This document shows, in pieces, positions 16,287-24,043 of a DNA stretch of 64,000 nt. Source of the stretch: Kluyvera ascorbata_C. GTDB taxonomy: Bacteria > Pseudomonadota > Gammaproteobacteria > Enterobacterales > Enterobacteriaceae. The notes beneath the pieces are model-generated. The model was not told where the DNA came from. It did not search any database and saw only the letters and a program-made list of their open reading frames with translations. How positions within the stretch are numbered: position 1 is the first letter of the stretch; every line of letters begins with the position of its first letter. The DNA is taken from NCBI RefSeq assembly GCF_044197065.1, contig NZ_JBIQOI010000002.1, forward strand, positions 620,001 to 684,000, read 5' to 3'. The position numbers and the translations under genes are program-made.

Positions 16287-16322
16287 GATGGGTTACCGAT
16301 GCGCCCGCATCGGTAACCCATC
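16287..16322. terminator. Perfect 15-bp hairpin between convergent genes
   Basis: GATGGGTTACCGATG and CATCGGTAACCCATC form a perfect stem with a 6-nt loop between the rightward small ORFs and the leftward 16330-16710 gene. The T-tract is poor, so it may be a bidirectional terminator or 3' stabiliser. Confidence 0.65.
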
Positions 16323-16329
16323 ACCACGA

Positions 16330-16710
16330 TTAGCCCATCGCGCTGCACTGGCAGCCAAGCTTAATGCTCGCAAACTTATACGCCGCCGCGAGATAAAACA
16401 GCGCAATCGCAAAACCGACGATCGGGTAGAACAGCAGGCTAAATAGCGCCACCACCAGAATATGTCCCACGCCCGCCATCAAAAAGCCTCGACGCTTTAA
16501 GCGCAGCTGACCATAGGAAAACACAAACGCCAGGTAGGCGACGATAAACAGCACAATCACTAGTTTGAACGATAAAAACTGCACCGAGAAATTCATCCCT
16601 GCAACACCCAGATACGGCAGCGCGAGCAGAATAAACAGAGTGAAAAAGAGCAGCGAGGCGAGCTTTACCCACGCCATCACGCCCTTCCAGAAAGCGATAC
16701 GCGTCATCAT
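16330..16710 (-). CDS. Hypothetical inner-membrane protein
   Basis: This 126-aa protein has four hydrophobic segments, including 'VKLASLLFFTLFILLALPYLGVAG', 'LVIVLFIVAYLAFVFSYG' and 'ILVVALFSLLFYPIVGFAIALFYLAAAY', and a C-terminal 'CQC' pair. Two consecutive ATGs (16710, 16707) follow AAGGA; either may be used. It is downstream of the glutaminase/MFS pair on the same strand but a strong terminator hairpin lies between, so it is probably independent. Family not recognised. Confidence 0.65.
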   Translation of the reverse strand: MMTRIAFWKGVMAWVKLASLLFFTLFILLALPYLGVAGMNFSVQFLSFKLVIVLFIVAYLAFVFSYGQLRLKRRGFLMAGVGHILVVALFSLLFYPIVGFAIALFYLAAAYKFASIKLGCQCSAMG

Positions 16711-16733
16711 AGAATCCTTAATTTAAGAGCAAA

Positions 16734-16767
16734 CAGCGTTGAGGCAGATTGCATGACCTCAACGCTG
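16734..16767 (-). terminator. Terminator after the MFS gene
   Basis: CAGCGTTGAGG and CCTCAACGCTG form a perfect 11-bp stem with a 12-nt loop, followed on the minus strand by TTTGCTCTT. It closes the glutaminase-MFS operon. Confidence 0.7.
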
Positions 16768-16777
16768 AAAAGGGAAG

Positions 16778-18385
16778 TTACACCGGAAGATTGCCCGGTG
16801 AGTAACCCGGCAGCCTGCGAGCCGGGAGGATGGCCAGCGCGGAGATAAGCGCCATAATCAGGATCCCGAGCTTCAACGCCTTCAGCCTGGACGACTCGTT
16901 AATTTCCAACGCCTCCTGCACCTGCGCAGGCGTCGCCGACGTATCCTCGAGCACGGTCGCCAGACGTTCGTTGCTGACAAAGTTGATGTTATCCAGATTC
17001 ACCTCCGCCTGAAGTTCTGCGGTCACCACCGGCGAGGCCACCACGCTTTTCATAACGCTGGCGCTTAGCAGGCCAACCAGCAGCGCGCCTGCAACCGCGG
17101 TACCGATGGCGTTTGCCAGATTACTGGTGGTGCCGCGAAGCGCGCCGACATCACTCGCTAGCGACTTAGGCGAAGAGCTGACCAGCACGTTGAACACCAG
17201 CGTCACCAGCGCCCCCTGTCCCATACCGAAGACAATTAGCCCGATCATCACCGGCCATTCACTCCAGTTATTTGTCACCACCCAGGAGAGCCAGACCAGC
17301 GCCACGCAGCAGATGATGAATCCCGAAGTGGCAATCTGTTTTGGGGTGAATTTGTCGTACAGCTTAATGACCAGCAGCGCGGAGAAGAATACCGACAGGT
17401 TGAACGGCAGCATCGCCACGGTAGTCGCCATTGGCGTGCGTCCCTGCACAATCTGGATGTACAGCGGCACGGTGAAGTTCAGCATCGCCTCTAAGGCCAC
17501 CACGGCAAACATCACGATAACCGCGGCTTTTTCAGACGGTGAGTCCATCACTTCAAGAGCAATCAATGGCGTGCGGCCACGCTGTTTGATATGACGATTC
17601 CACATCACAAAGGCCTGTAACAGGATAAAGCCCAGCACAATCATCACTGGTGCCGGTGACAGACCATTCAGAGTAAACGGCGCGGCAGGTTTCGCTATCA
17701 GGCCCCCCCAGCCATTCAGATTATTAAAGCCCATGGAAAGCAACACGATGGCACAGGCAGCCAGCAGCATGCCCATCATGTCTATTTGCACGCTCGGGTC
17801 GCCTTCGTCTTTACGCAAGCGGAAGCTCAGCATAAAGGTAATCAGTGCAAGGACAATCATGATGGCGAACACCGGCCGCCAGCCGATCCAGGTGCCAAAG
17901 ACACCGCCAATCAGAAACGCGGCGACGCCTGCCCCCGCACGGGCGGAACCCAACGAGCCCAGCGCCGTCGCCTGCTGCTTACCCTTGTAGTTTTCCGCAA
18001 TCAGCGCCACCAGAGACGGTACCAGCGCGGCAGCGGTGAGGCCGCACAGCGCCTGCGCGGCAATCATCGTTTGCACGTTCTGGCTTATCACCATAAAGAT
18101 TTGTGCACCGCCAAACACCAGTACCGACACGCGGAAGACGATTACCGGGCCAAAGCGCTGGCTGAGCTTCGAGCCGACCATCACAAATGCGGCGACGCTC
18201 AGCGAATACATAATGATGCCGGTAGCAATATCCGTCGGCGGCACATTAAAGCTGTTGACCATCCCGCTAAGCGCCACCGGTAGCGAAGCCACGTTAAATG
18301 ACATCAGCACCTGCGCCAGCGCGATGGCAATCATCGGCGCCCAGGAGTGCTGCTGATGATTATTTTCTGCCGTTATTGTACTCAT
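16778..18385 (-). CDS. MFS transporter (DHA2-like, ~14 TMS)
   Basis: A 535-aa inner-membrane transporter begins at ATG 18385, with AGGAG seven bases upstream inside the end of the glutaminase gene. Visible major-facilitator signatures are 'LAQVLMSFNVASLPVALSGMVNSFNV' in TM1, 'GSKLSQRFGPVIVFRVSVLVFGG' in the 2-3 loop and 'GSLGSARAGAGVAAFLIGGVFGTWIGWRPVFAI' in TM4-5. A periplasmic insertion with 'NLDNINFVSNERLATVLEDTSATPAQ' precedes the last helix, as is usual in 14-TMS DHA2 proteins. Only three bases separate it from the glutaminase gene, so the two form an operon ending at the hairpin at 16734. By analogy with YbaS-YbaT, where a glutaminase sits beside a glutamine transporter, it may move glutamine, glutamate or a related compound; this is inference. 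Confidence 0.85.
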   Translation of the reverse strand: MSTITAENNHQQHSWAPMIAIALAQVLMSFNVASLPVALSGMVNSFNVPPTDIATGIIMYSLSVAAFVMVGSKLSQRFGPVIVFRVSVLVFGGAQIFMVISQNVQTMIAAQALCGLTAAALVPSLVALIAENYKGKQQATALGSLGSARAGAGVAAFLIGGVFGTWIGWRPVFAIMIVLALITFMLSFRLRKDEGDPSVQIDMMGMLLAACAIVLLSMGFNNLNGWGGLIAKPAAPFTLNGLSPAPVMIVLGFILLQAFVMWNRHIKQRGRTPLIALEVMDSPSEKAAVIVMFAVVALEAMLNFTVPLYIQIVQGRTPMATTVAMLPFNLSVFFSALLVIKLYDKFTPKQIATSGFIICCVALVWLSWVVTNNWSEWPVMIGLIVFGMGQGALVTLVFNVLVSSSPKSLASDVGALRGTTSNLANAIGTAVAGALLVGLLSASVMKSVVASPVVTAELQAEVNLDNINFVSNERLATVLEDTSATPAQVQEALEINESSRLKALKLGILIMALISALAILPARRLPGYSPGNLPV

Positions 18386-18388
18386 GAT

Positions 18389-19402
18389 TTACTCCTGAGC
18401 CGTGAGGCTGCTGTTGTCCGTATAAGGTTTGGCGACCAGAAGATCCATGCCCAGGCATCGTGACAATGAACGAATCGCTTTCTGCGCTTTTACGCTATTT
18501 CCCGCACCGTCAAGCAGCGGTGAGAATGCGCTTAAGGCACATTTACCCGGCGATACGGCAACAATACCGCCGCCGATGCCGCTTTTGGCCGGCAGCCCCG
18601 TTTCATATAGCCATTCACCAGAGGTTTCATACATGCCTGAGGTCAACATCACGGCGAGGGTATAATGACAAATTGCGTTATTAATAATTTTGTCTCCGGT
18701 TACCGGATTTATTCCGCCGTCGGCGAGTGTGGCCCCCATAACGGCGAGGTCACGGGCATTAATATTCAGGCAGCATTGGCGGGTATAAAGATCGGTCGCC
18801 ATTTCCGGGTCACATCCTAGCCGTCCGTAGCTATAAAGCAGATTGGCAATGCCACGATTGCGGTAATTACTCTGGCAGGCCGACTGGTATATTTCTTCGT
18901 TAATTGTCAATTTCCTGCCTGCAAAACCACAGAGGCCGTTATAGATATATTGCCATTTCTCTTCTTTGGTTTTTCCCGGCGTGAAGCTTGTCGTGGCAAT
19001 CGCCCCCGAGTTGACCATCGGGTTGGTCAGTTTGGTGGTGGATTGTTCGATAGCCGATACCGAGTTAAAGGGCATCCCGGTGCCGTTAACACCAAGGCGT
19101 TCCCGCGCGGCTTGCGGCCCTATGGCCTGACACACCAGCGCGAAGATAAAGGGTTTTGAGATACTCATAATGGTGAATTCTGTCGTTACATCACCGATGG
19201 AGAATTCGTACCCATCCACCCCTTTAAGGTAGATGCCAAACAGATTCGGGTCGACGCGCGTCAGCGCAGGATAGACTGTCGAAATAGCGCCTTCACTTTC
19301 CTGGCGCAGTGCGGAATAAACGTCCGTAATAAGACGTTCGATAGTTTCACCGCTGGGCAGTGACATATTTTGGCTATAGTGGTCCCTGGAATAATATTCC
19401 AT
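18389..19402 (-). CDS. glsA: Glutaminase (serine-dependent, GlsA family)
   Basis: This 337-aa enzyme hydrolyses L-glutamine to glutamate and ammonia in the cytoplasm. The serine-dependent beta-lactamase-like glutaminase family is clear: catalytic S-x-x-K as Ser80-Ile-Ser-Lys83 in 'FTIMSISKPF', 'TGMPFNSVSAIE', 'KLTNPMVNSGAIAT', 'YQSACQSNYRNRGIANLL', 'TRQCCLNINARDLAVMGATLADGGINPVTG' and 'GLPAKSGIGGGIVAVSPGK'. It is about 25-30 residues longer than E. coli YbaS/YneH, mostly at the ends. The start at 19402 has AAGGAA eight bases upstream. It leads a two-gene operon with the MFS transporter; ammonia release by such pairs can support acid tolerance. Confidence 0.93.
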   Translation of the reverse strand: MEYYSRDHYSQNMSLPSGETIERLITDVYSALRQESEGAISTVYPALTRVDPNLFGIYLKGVDGYEFSIGDVTTEFTIMSISKPFIFALVCQAIGPQAARERLGVNGTGMPFNSVSAIEQSTTKLTNPMVNSGAIATTSFTPGKTKEEKWQYIYNGLCGFAGRKLTINEEIYQSACQSNYRNRGIANLLYSYGRLGCDPEMATDLYTRQCCLNINARDLAVMGATLADGGINPVTGDKIINNAICHYTLAVMLTSGMYETSGEWLYETGLPAKSGIGGGIVAVSPGKCALSAFSPLLDGAGNSVKAQKAIRSLSRCLGMDLLVAKPYTDNSSLTAQE

Positions 19403-19850
19403 AAAGACGTTCCTTTGTTTTTACGCACGGCGGCACGGCAAAATCTAACACATCGATTCTGCGATACTCATTAGCGTATAGAAAGACAAAAAAAATAAGA
19501 TGCTGTGAGGCACAGCGGGGGTAATTATGGTGTGGAAGGCGGTTTAGTTTGGAGGTAGCGTTGACTTCGCGTGGTGATATACATTTGCTTATCCATAGCA
19601 CATGACTTATTGGTAATGAATGGTTGATGTTTTCCCTTAGAGCGGCAGAATTATAGCGTTATTTCTGTCAAAGATTAGCCTGTTGAATGTAAATAAGTGT
19701 CATTTAGGTTGGCGATGGAATAAGATAACCACAAAGTGGTATATATAGAATAATTTAATCATCTGCTGTGGGTAATAATGGTAAATAACCGGTTTGATTG
19801 CCGTGTAATATGTCGATTATTTTCTTACCTACCACCAGCTCCAGATATTA
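19403..19850. other. Intergenic region upstream of the glutaminase gene
   Basis: About 450 nt without a supportable gene lie here. The region must contain the leftward glsA promoter. It is AT-rich and I see no clear operator. The apparent ORFs on either strand lack ribosome sites or family features. Confidence 0.4.
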
Positions 19851-19873
19851 CCCTCTCCCTGGAAGGGAGAGGG
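19851..19873. repeat. CCCTCTCCCT/AGGGAGAGGG hairpin
   Basis: A perfect 10-bp inverted repeat with a 3-nt loop lies just downstream of the dsbG stop. It belongs to the same dispersed palindrome family as 12082-12120. It may end the scs-dsbG transcript, although no T-tract follows on the minus strand. Confidence 0.55.
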
Positions 19874-19893
19874 GGAAAAACCGCACTGAGAGA

Positions 19894-20655
19894 TCAGGGT
19901 TTCGGGCCAAACATCGCCTCAAGCTGTTTCTCATCAGGCATCCCCACCACCTGCTGCAGCTCATTCTTATCGTTCATATAGTAAATCGCCGGTGTCGCGT
20001 TCGCCCCTAAGTCATCCATCATCTTCTGATGCGCTTGCAGCAGATTGAAGGTTTCGCGCGGCGTGGTCCCGTCAAAACGCGGTAATTTCTTACCGTTAGA
20101 CAACTCGTAATCCCGCCAGGCCGCGACCGGATCCGGCGCGTTAAGAATGGCCGTCGCGTTGCGCCCGCTTTTCGGGTTCAGAAACGCCACCAGCAACGTA
20201 TTGAGCTGAACATGGCCTGCCTCAACCCAAGGCTGGGCCGCCGCCCAGAACGTTTTGCAGTAAGGGCAGAAAGGATCGGCAAATACAAAGACCTTTCTCG
20301 GCGCGGTTTCAGCGCCCTCTTTCAGCGCATGGGCCGCGTTGAGTTTTTTCCACATCGCCTGACCCATCGGCACGTAAATGGCCTGCGTGAAGTAGTCTTC
20401 ACTCAGGTTTTTCCCTTTATCATCATACAGGTAGCCTGAAACCACATGCTTACCATCCGGGGTCAGGAACAGGTTAACGCCCATATCCTGATATTGCCCC
20501 ACCCAGCTTTTCAGGCCGCCGGGAGCATCCACCTCTTTGATGATGGTAATGTTCTGCTGCTCGCTAAAACGCTTAACAACATCGGGAAGCGGCGCGCTGG
20601 CATAGGCGAACGCCGGGAGCAGCGCCAGCGACGTTAAGATAATCGATTTCATCAT
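19894..20655 (-). CDS. dsbG: Thiol:disulfide interchange/reducing protein DsbG
   Basis: A periplasmic protein of about 253 aa; the second of two ATGs (20652) has the better spaced GGAGAG. A signal peptide (MKSIILTSLALLPAFAYA) precedes a DsbC/DsbG-type dimerisation domain, where 'APGGLKSWVGQYQDMGVNLFLTPDGKHVVSGYLY' closely matches E. coli DsbG. A thioredoxin-fold domain follows with 'FADPFCPYCKTFW' (CPYC active site) and cis-Pro loop 'NATPAIYYM'. DsbG keeps single cysteines reduced. It is the last gene after scsC, at the position where Salmonella carries scsD, and is separated from scsC by a 40-nt gap with a hairpin. It would draw electrons from the ScsB/DsbD-type hub encoded two genes upstream. 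Confidence 0.9.
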   Translation of the reverse strand: MMKSIILTSLALLPAFAYASAPLPDVVKRFSEQQNITIIKEVDAPGGLKSWVGQYQDMGVNLFLTPDGKHVVSGYLYDDKGKNLSEDYFTQAIYVPMGQAMWKKLNAAHALKEGAETAPRKVFVFADPFCPYCKTFWAAAQPWVEAGHVQLNTLLVAFLNPKSGRNATAILNAPDPVAAWRDYELSNGKKLPRFDGTTPRETFNLLQAHQKMMDDLGANATPAIYYMNDKNELQQVVGMPDEKQLEAMFGPKP

Positions 20656-20669
20656 CGTCTCTCCGTGAA

Positions 20670-20687
20670 CGGGGGATTCCTCCCCCG
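20670..20687 (-). other. Intercistronic hairpin between scsC-like and dsbG
   Basis: CGGGGGA/TCCCCCG, a 7-bp stem with a 4-nt loop, lies in the 40-nt gap between the two genes. It is followed closely by the dsbG ribosome site, so it may tune relative expression or processing. Confidence 0.5.
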
Positions 20688-20696
20688 AGAATAAAG

Positions 20697-21419
20697 TTAC
20701 TGTTTTTTCAGCGCTTCGCTGACCATAGCATCAAAATCGTCGTAGGGAACCCAGCCTGAGAGCATTTCATCGCCAATCAGCGTCGCGGGCGTGCCCTGAA
20801 TGCCGAGCTCCTGTGCTACCGCCAGGCTTTTCTTGACCGTCACCAGGCTTTCGTCATCCGGCGTATCCACCACCACGCCGGCTTTCTTTTTCGCCTGCGC
20901 AATGCTGGCATCATCGTGATACCCCTTTTTCGCCATCAGCACGTCGTTGAATTTGATGAACTGTTCAGGGTGCGCGCGCCAGACGGTCAGCGCATCTCGA
21001 GCCGAGGTAACCGAGCTTTCCGAGCGGTAAGGCAGGAATTTAAACACCACGGCAACGTCCGGATATTTGGCGACGATCTTCTCCAGGTAAGGATCGAACT
21101 TTTTGCAGTACGGGCAGTTGTAGTCGGTAAAGACCACCAGCGTCAGCCGCGGGTTTGCCGCGCCAATACGCGGGGAGTTCGGGTCATGGAATAGAAAATC
21201 ATTATTTTGCGCGATGACCTTTTTCAACTGCTGCTGGTTCGCCTGTGCATTTTGTTGGTCCAGTTTATCCGCCGCGGCGACCAGAATTTCCGGATGCTTG
21301 AGCAGCGTCTCCTGTACCAGTTCCTGAACGCGAGCCTCCTGGGCAGGTGTCAGAGCGGGAGCCGCAATAGCCTGCAGGGAGGCGGTCATCAAAAGCGTAA
21401 AAAGAAGCGTGTATTTCAT
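20697..21419 (-). CDS. scsC: ScsC-like periplasmic DsbA-family thiol oxidoreductase
   Basis: This is a 240-aa exported protein: signal peptide 'YTLLFTLLMTASLQAIAA', then an N-terminal helical stretch (VQELVQETLLKHPEILVAAADKL...QNNDFLFHDPNSPRIG) as in trimeric ScsC/BdbD-like proteins. The thioredoxin domain has 'VVFTDYNCPYCKKFDPYLE' (CPYC) and cis-Pro loop 'GTPATLIG'. The N-terminal extension resembles the Proteus ScsC oligomerisation segment. It starts six bases after the scsB stop, so they are co-transcribed. ScsC-type proteins shuffle disulfides and protect against copper, with ScsB keeping them reduced. A general DsbA-like oxidase is the alternative name. Confidence 0.85.
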   Translation of the reverse strand: MKYTLLFTLLMTASLQAIAAPALTPAQEARVQELVQETLLKHPEILVAAADKLDQQNAQANQQQLKKVIAQNNDFLFHDPNSPRIGAANPRLTLVVFTDYNCPYCKKFDPYLEKIVAKYPDVAVVFKFLPYRSESSVTSARDALTVWRAHPEQFIKFNDVLMAKKGYHDDASIAQAKKKAGVVVDTPDDESLVTVKKSLAVAQELGIQGTPATLIGDEMLSGWVPYDDFDAMVSEALKKQ

Positions 21420-21425
21420 GGTGTA

Positions 21426-23465
21426 TTAACCTTTGGCATGTTTCAGAGCGCGAAGCAGAGATTGTGAGTCCAGCAGTGGAGAGAGCATCTCTCCCTGCGG
21501 CAGGCCCGGCCCGTAAACTTCATTGAAGGGGATGGCATAACGGTTACGCGTCTGCAGGAATGCTGAGATCGCGTCAGACGGCTTACTCCAGTCGCCCCGA
21601 AGCGCCACCACGTCAGGCGCATTCAGCGCGGCGATAACCTCCGGTTGGGTGAGTACGCGCATGTCGTTCACCTTACAGGTCACACACCAGTCGGCGGTAA
21701 TATCAACGAAAACGCGCTTGCCGTCGGCCAGCGCCTGCGCAATAGCGTCTTCGCTGAGCGGCTGCCAGCGAATGTCTGCGCGAGCCTGTGTTGCCAGTTC
21801 AGATGTCGCAGGGGCTTGAATCAACCCGCGAAGCTGATAGCCACTCAACGCCGTGAGCGCGAACACCACCAGATAGAACGCGAATCCGCCGCGCGGGCCG
21901 CGAATAAAGACCGCCACCAGCGCGGCAAGCGCCAGCACCAGGATGACAGCATTGCTGACGAACTCGCCCAGATGCTGACTCAGCAATGAGGCCAGCCACA
22001 GGCTTGAGGCTAGCATCATCAGGGCCAGAAGGGTTTTGACTATTGCCATCCAGCGACCAGGACGCGGCAGCAGCGCAGCGGTTTGCGGCACCAGCGCCAC
22101 AAACAGCCAGGGAATCGCCATCCCGACGCCGAGGGCGATAAAGATAAGCCAGAGTTCCTGCAACGGCGCGCCCAAAGCAAAGGCGACTGCGGTACCCAGG
22201 AACGGCGCCGAGCACGGCGTGGCCAGCAGCGTGGCAAACATGCCCTCAAAGAAACTCCCGAGCCAGCCGCTTCCCCCCGCGGTGGCCATGCGACTCGCCA
22301 TTGATGACGGCAACAGCAGCGCGAAGACGCCAAAAAGATTCAACGCGAAGATAAAGGTCACCGCCACCATCAGGCCGATAAACCACGGGCTTTGGAACTG
22401 GATGCCCCACCCCAGCGCCGCGCCGGTTAACTTCAGCGCGGTAACCATCGCCGCCAGCAGCGCGAAGGAGACCAGGATCCCGACGCTGGTCGCCAGAAAA
22501 CGCAGACGGATATTGCGCGTATCCGACCCCGCATGGAGCACGGCGCTCAGCTTCATCCCCATTACCGGCAGAACGCAGGGCATCAGGTTGAGGATCAAGC
22601 CGCCAAGCAGCGCGAAAAGCAGCATCTGGCCGATGCCGGTTCGGGCAACCGGAGGCGGTGTCGCGGCCGATTCATCGGCGCCAACCGTCAGCGTGGTTTG
22701 CTGCGCTTTGCCGTCGCTGGTGAGAACGAACGAGAGCGTTTTACCCGCCAGCGTCTTCGGTTTATCGCCCCATTCGTCCGTCACCGGGGCACTGATGGTC
22801 AACGTCGCGCCGTCGGTTTTGATGCTCGGCTCACCGGGAAGAATACCGCCGTCCAGCGGATCGAAATAGATCCCCGGAGAACGCCATGCGCCCGTGGTGG
22901 TACCGGTGATGACCAGACGATCGCCCGCCAGGTGCGCCGCCAGATCGTCCGACAGGCCACTTTCCGCCGGAATAGCGCGCATTGCCTGCTCAAAGGCATC
23001 CTGGAACTGGCCGTCGACCGGCTGATTAAAATCGAGATGCAGCGGGTAGTCCGTTAACAAACAAACGTTGCTGCAGGTCGAGAGCGTCAGCGTACCGTCC
23101 AGCACGTCGCCCGGATTGCCGGTGATAACCATCGGGATAACCACCCGGTTATGGTAGCCCTGAGTCATCAGCCCCGAAATATCAAAACGCGAGGGGGTCG
23201 GCCAGTACCACTGCGCCTTTTCACCGTTTTTCCAGTGAATGTCGGGCGCCACGCCCCCTTCTCCCGGCGATCGCCAGTAGGTTTTCCAGCCGGATTGCAG
23301 CTCTACGGTCAGCAAGCCATACAGGCGATCCTTACCTCTTTCCGCCTGGAAACGAATTTTCGCGTGGTCATTTTGTGGTGACGTGAGCCACCCGGTATCG
23401 GCAGCATGAGCGGTAGCCATGCAGCCGAGCAACAGGAGGAATAATCCCCTGAAGATGTTCAACAT
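21426..23465 (-). CDS. scsB: ScsB: DsbD-family transmembrane electron hub
   Basis: This 679-aa inner-membrane protein carries reducing power from cytoplasmic thioredoxin to the periplasm. Domains are: signal peptide (to about residue 21); a large N-terminal periplasmic domain typical of ScsB rather than DsbD, including 'GWKTYWRSPGEGGVAPDIHW' and the Cys pair 'LSTCSNVCLLTDYP'; a central eight-helix domain with the DsbD cysteine motifs 'NLMPCVLPVMGMKLS' and 'LLATPCSAPFLGTAVAFALG'; and a C-terminal thioredoxin domain with 'DITADWCVTCKVNDMRVL'. Three Cys pairs are thus present. It sits between scsA and scsC, as in the Salmonella scsABCD locus linked to copper tolerance. Confidence 0.92.
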   Translation of the reverse strand: MLNIFRGLFLLLLGCMATAHAADTGWLTSPQNDHAKIRFQAERGKDRLYGLLTVELQSGWKTYWRSPGEGGVAPDIHWKNGEKAQWYWPTPSRFDISGLMTQGYHNRVVIPMVITGNPGDVLDGTLTLSTCSNVCLLTDYPLHLDFNQPVDGQFQDAFEQAMRAIPAESGLSDDLAAHLAGDRLVITGTTTGAWRSPGIYFDPLDGGILPGEPSIKTDGATLTISAPVTDEWGDKPKTLAGKTLSFVLTSDGKAQQTTLTVGADESAATPPPVARTGIGQMLLFALLGGLILNLMPCVLPVMGMKLSAVLHAGSDTRNIRLRFLATSVGILVSFALLAAMVTALKLTGAALGWGIQFQSPWFIGLMVAVTFIFALNLFGVFALLLPSSMASRMATAGGSGWLGSFFEGMFATLLATPCSAPFLGTAVAFALGAPLQELWLIFIALGVGMAIPWLFVALVPQTAALLPRPGRWMAIVKTLLALMMLASSLWLASLLSQHLGEFVSNAVILVLALAALVAVFIRGPRGGFAFYLVVFALTALSGYQLRGLIQAPATSELATQARADIRWQPLSEDAIAQALADGKRVFVDITADWCVTCKVNDMRVLTQPEVIAALNAPDVVALRGDWSKPSDAISAFLQTRNRYAIPFNEVYGPGLPQGEMLSPLLDSQSLLRALKHAKG

Positions 23466-23512
23466 GTTTTTTCTCCGTAAATGAAATAATCAATCGTCGT
23501 CAGGACGATGAA

Positions 23513-23875
23513 TCATTCACGGAAAACGCAGTTTTTGAGGTGTATTCGAACCGTGGGCGGCCGTCTGGGCACGTCGCGGAAGGCGAACGCACGCACTTCA
23601 GCAAATAGCTGAATCAGGGCCAGGAAGACGATAACGGCAGGCAGCGCGCCGTCGAAGAAAATAGGCTGTGCGCACAACAGAGAGTTGGCGCTAAGCTGGC
23701 ACGGCGAAGGTCCAACCTGGGATTCGTCCGTTGCAGGGGTGGAGAGAGTCTGAACCGGGTTGCCCGCCTGTTCGAGAAAATGGTGCAGATAAACGGCCCG
23801 CTGTACCAGGCAAAGCGCCATGGCAAGGCAGGTGACTATCAAGAACCCTTTCGCAAGAAGCTGACGATTTCGCAT
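23513..23875 (-). CDS. scsA: ScsA-like protein, first gene of the scs operon
   Basis: A 120-aa small membrane-associated protein with an N-terminal hydrophobic anchor (GFLIVTCLAMALCLVQRAVYLHHFL), a periplasmic loop with two cysteines (PSPCQLSANSLLCAQP) and a second hydrophobic segment (GALPAVIVFLALIQLFAEV), then a basic tail. Length, topology and position directly before scsB agree with ScsA, the small protein of the Salmonella suppressor-of-copper-sensitivity locus; the function of ScsA is poorly known. The 47-nt gap to scsB contains a small hairpin (ATCGTC/GACGAT). A candidate promoter is at 23904-23931. Confidence 0.7.
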   Translation of the reverse strand: MRNRQLLAKGFLIVTCLAMALCLVQRAVYLHHFLEQAGNPVQTLSTPATDESQVGPSPCQLSANSLLCAQPIFFDGALPAVIVFLALIQLFAEVRAFAFRDVPRRPPTVRIHLKNCVFRE

Positions 23876-23903
23876 AAATTACCAGACGTTTCACAACAGC
23901 CGA

Positions 23904-23931
23904 ATCATAAACAATCCTCACCAATGCGCAA
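23904..23931 (-). promoter_or_regulatory. Candidate promoter of the scs operon
   Basis: On the minus strand TTGCGC and TATGAT are spaced by 16 bp, ending about 30 bp upstream of the scsA start codon. I see no clear CueR- or CusR-type dyad, so copper control at this site is not shown by sequence. Confidence 0.4.
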
Positions 23932-24043
23932 GGGGCGCGCGTGTAAGGTTTTGTCTTAGCGCGGCGGAGTAAGCCGGGTTCACCGGAGTGAAAATCCTGC
24001 TCTATAGTTAATTCATCGCTACCCGATTGAGGCTACACCAACC

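Noticed and set aside
19374..19601. 75-codon frame upstream of and overlapping glsA
   Set aside because: Overlaps the glutaminase start on the same strand, and has no ribosome site or recognisable features.
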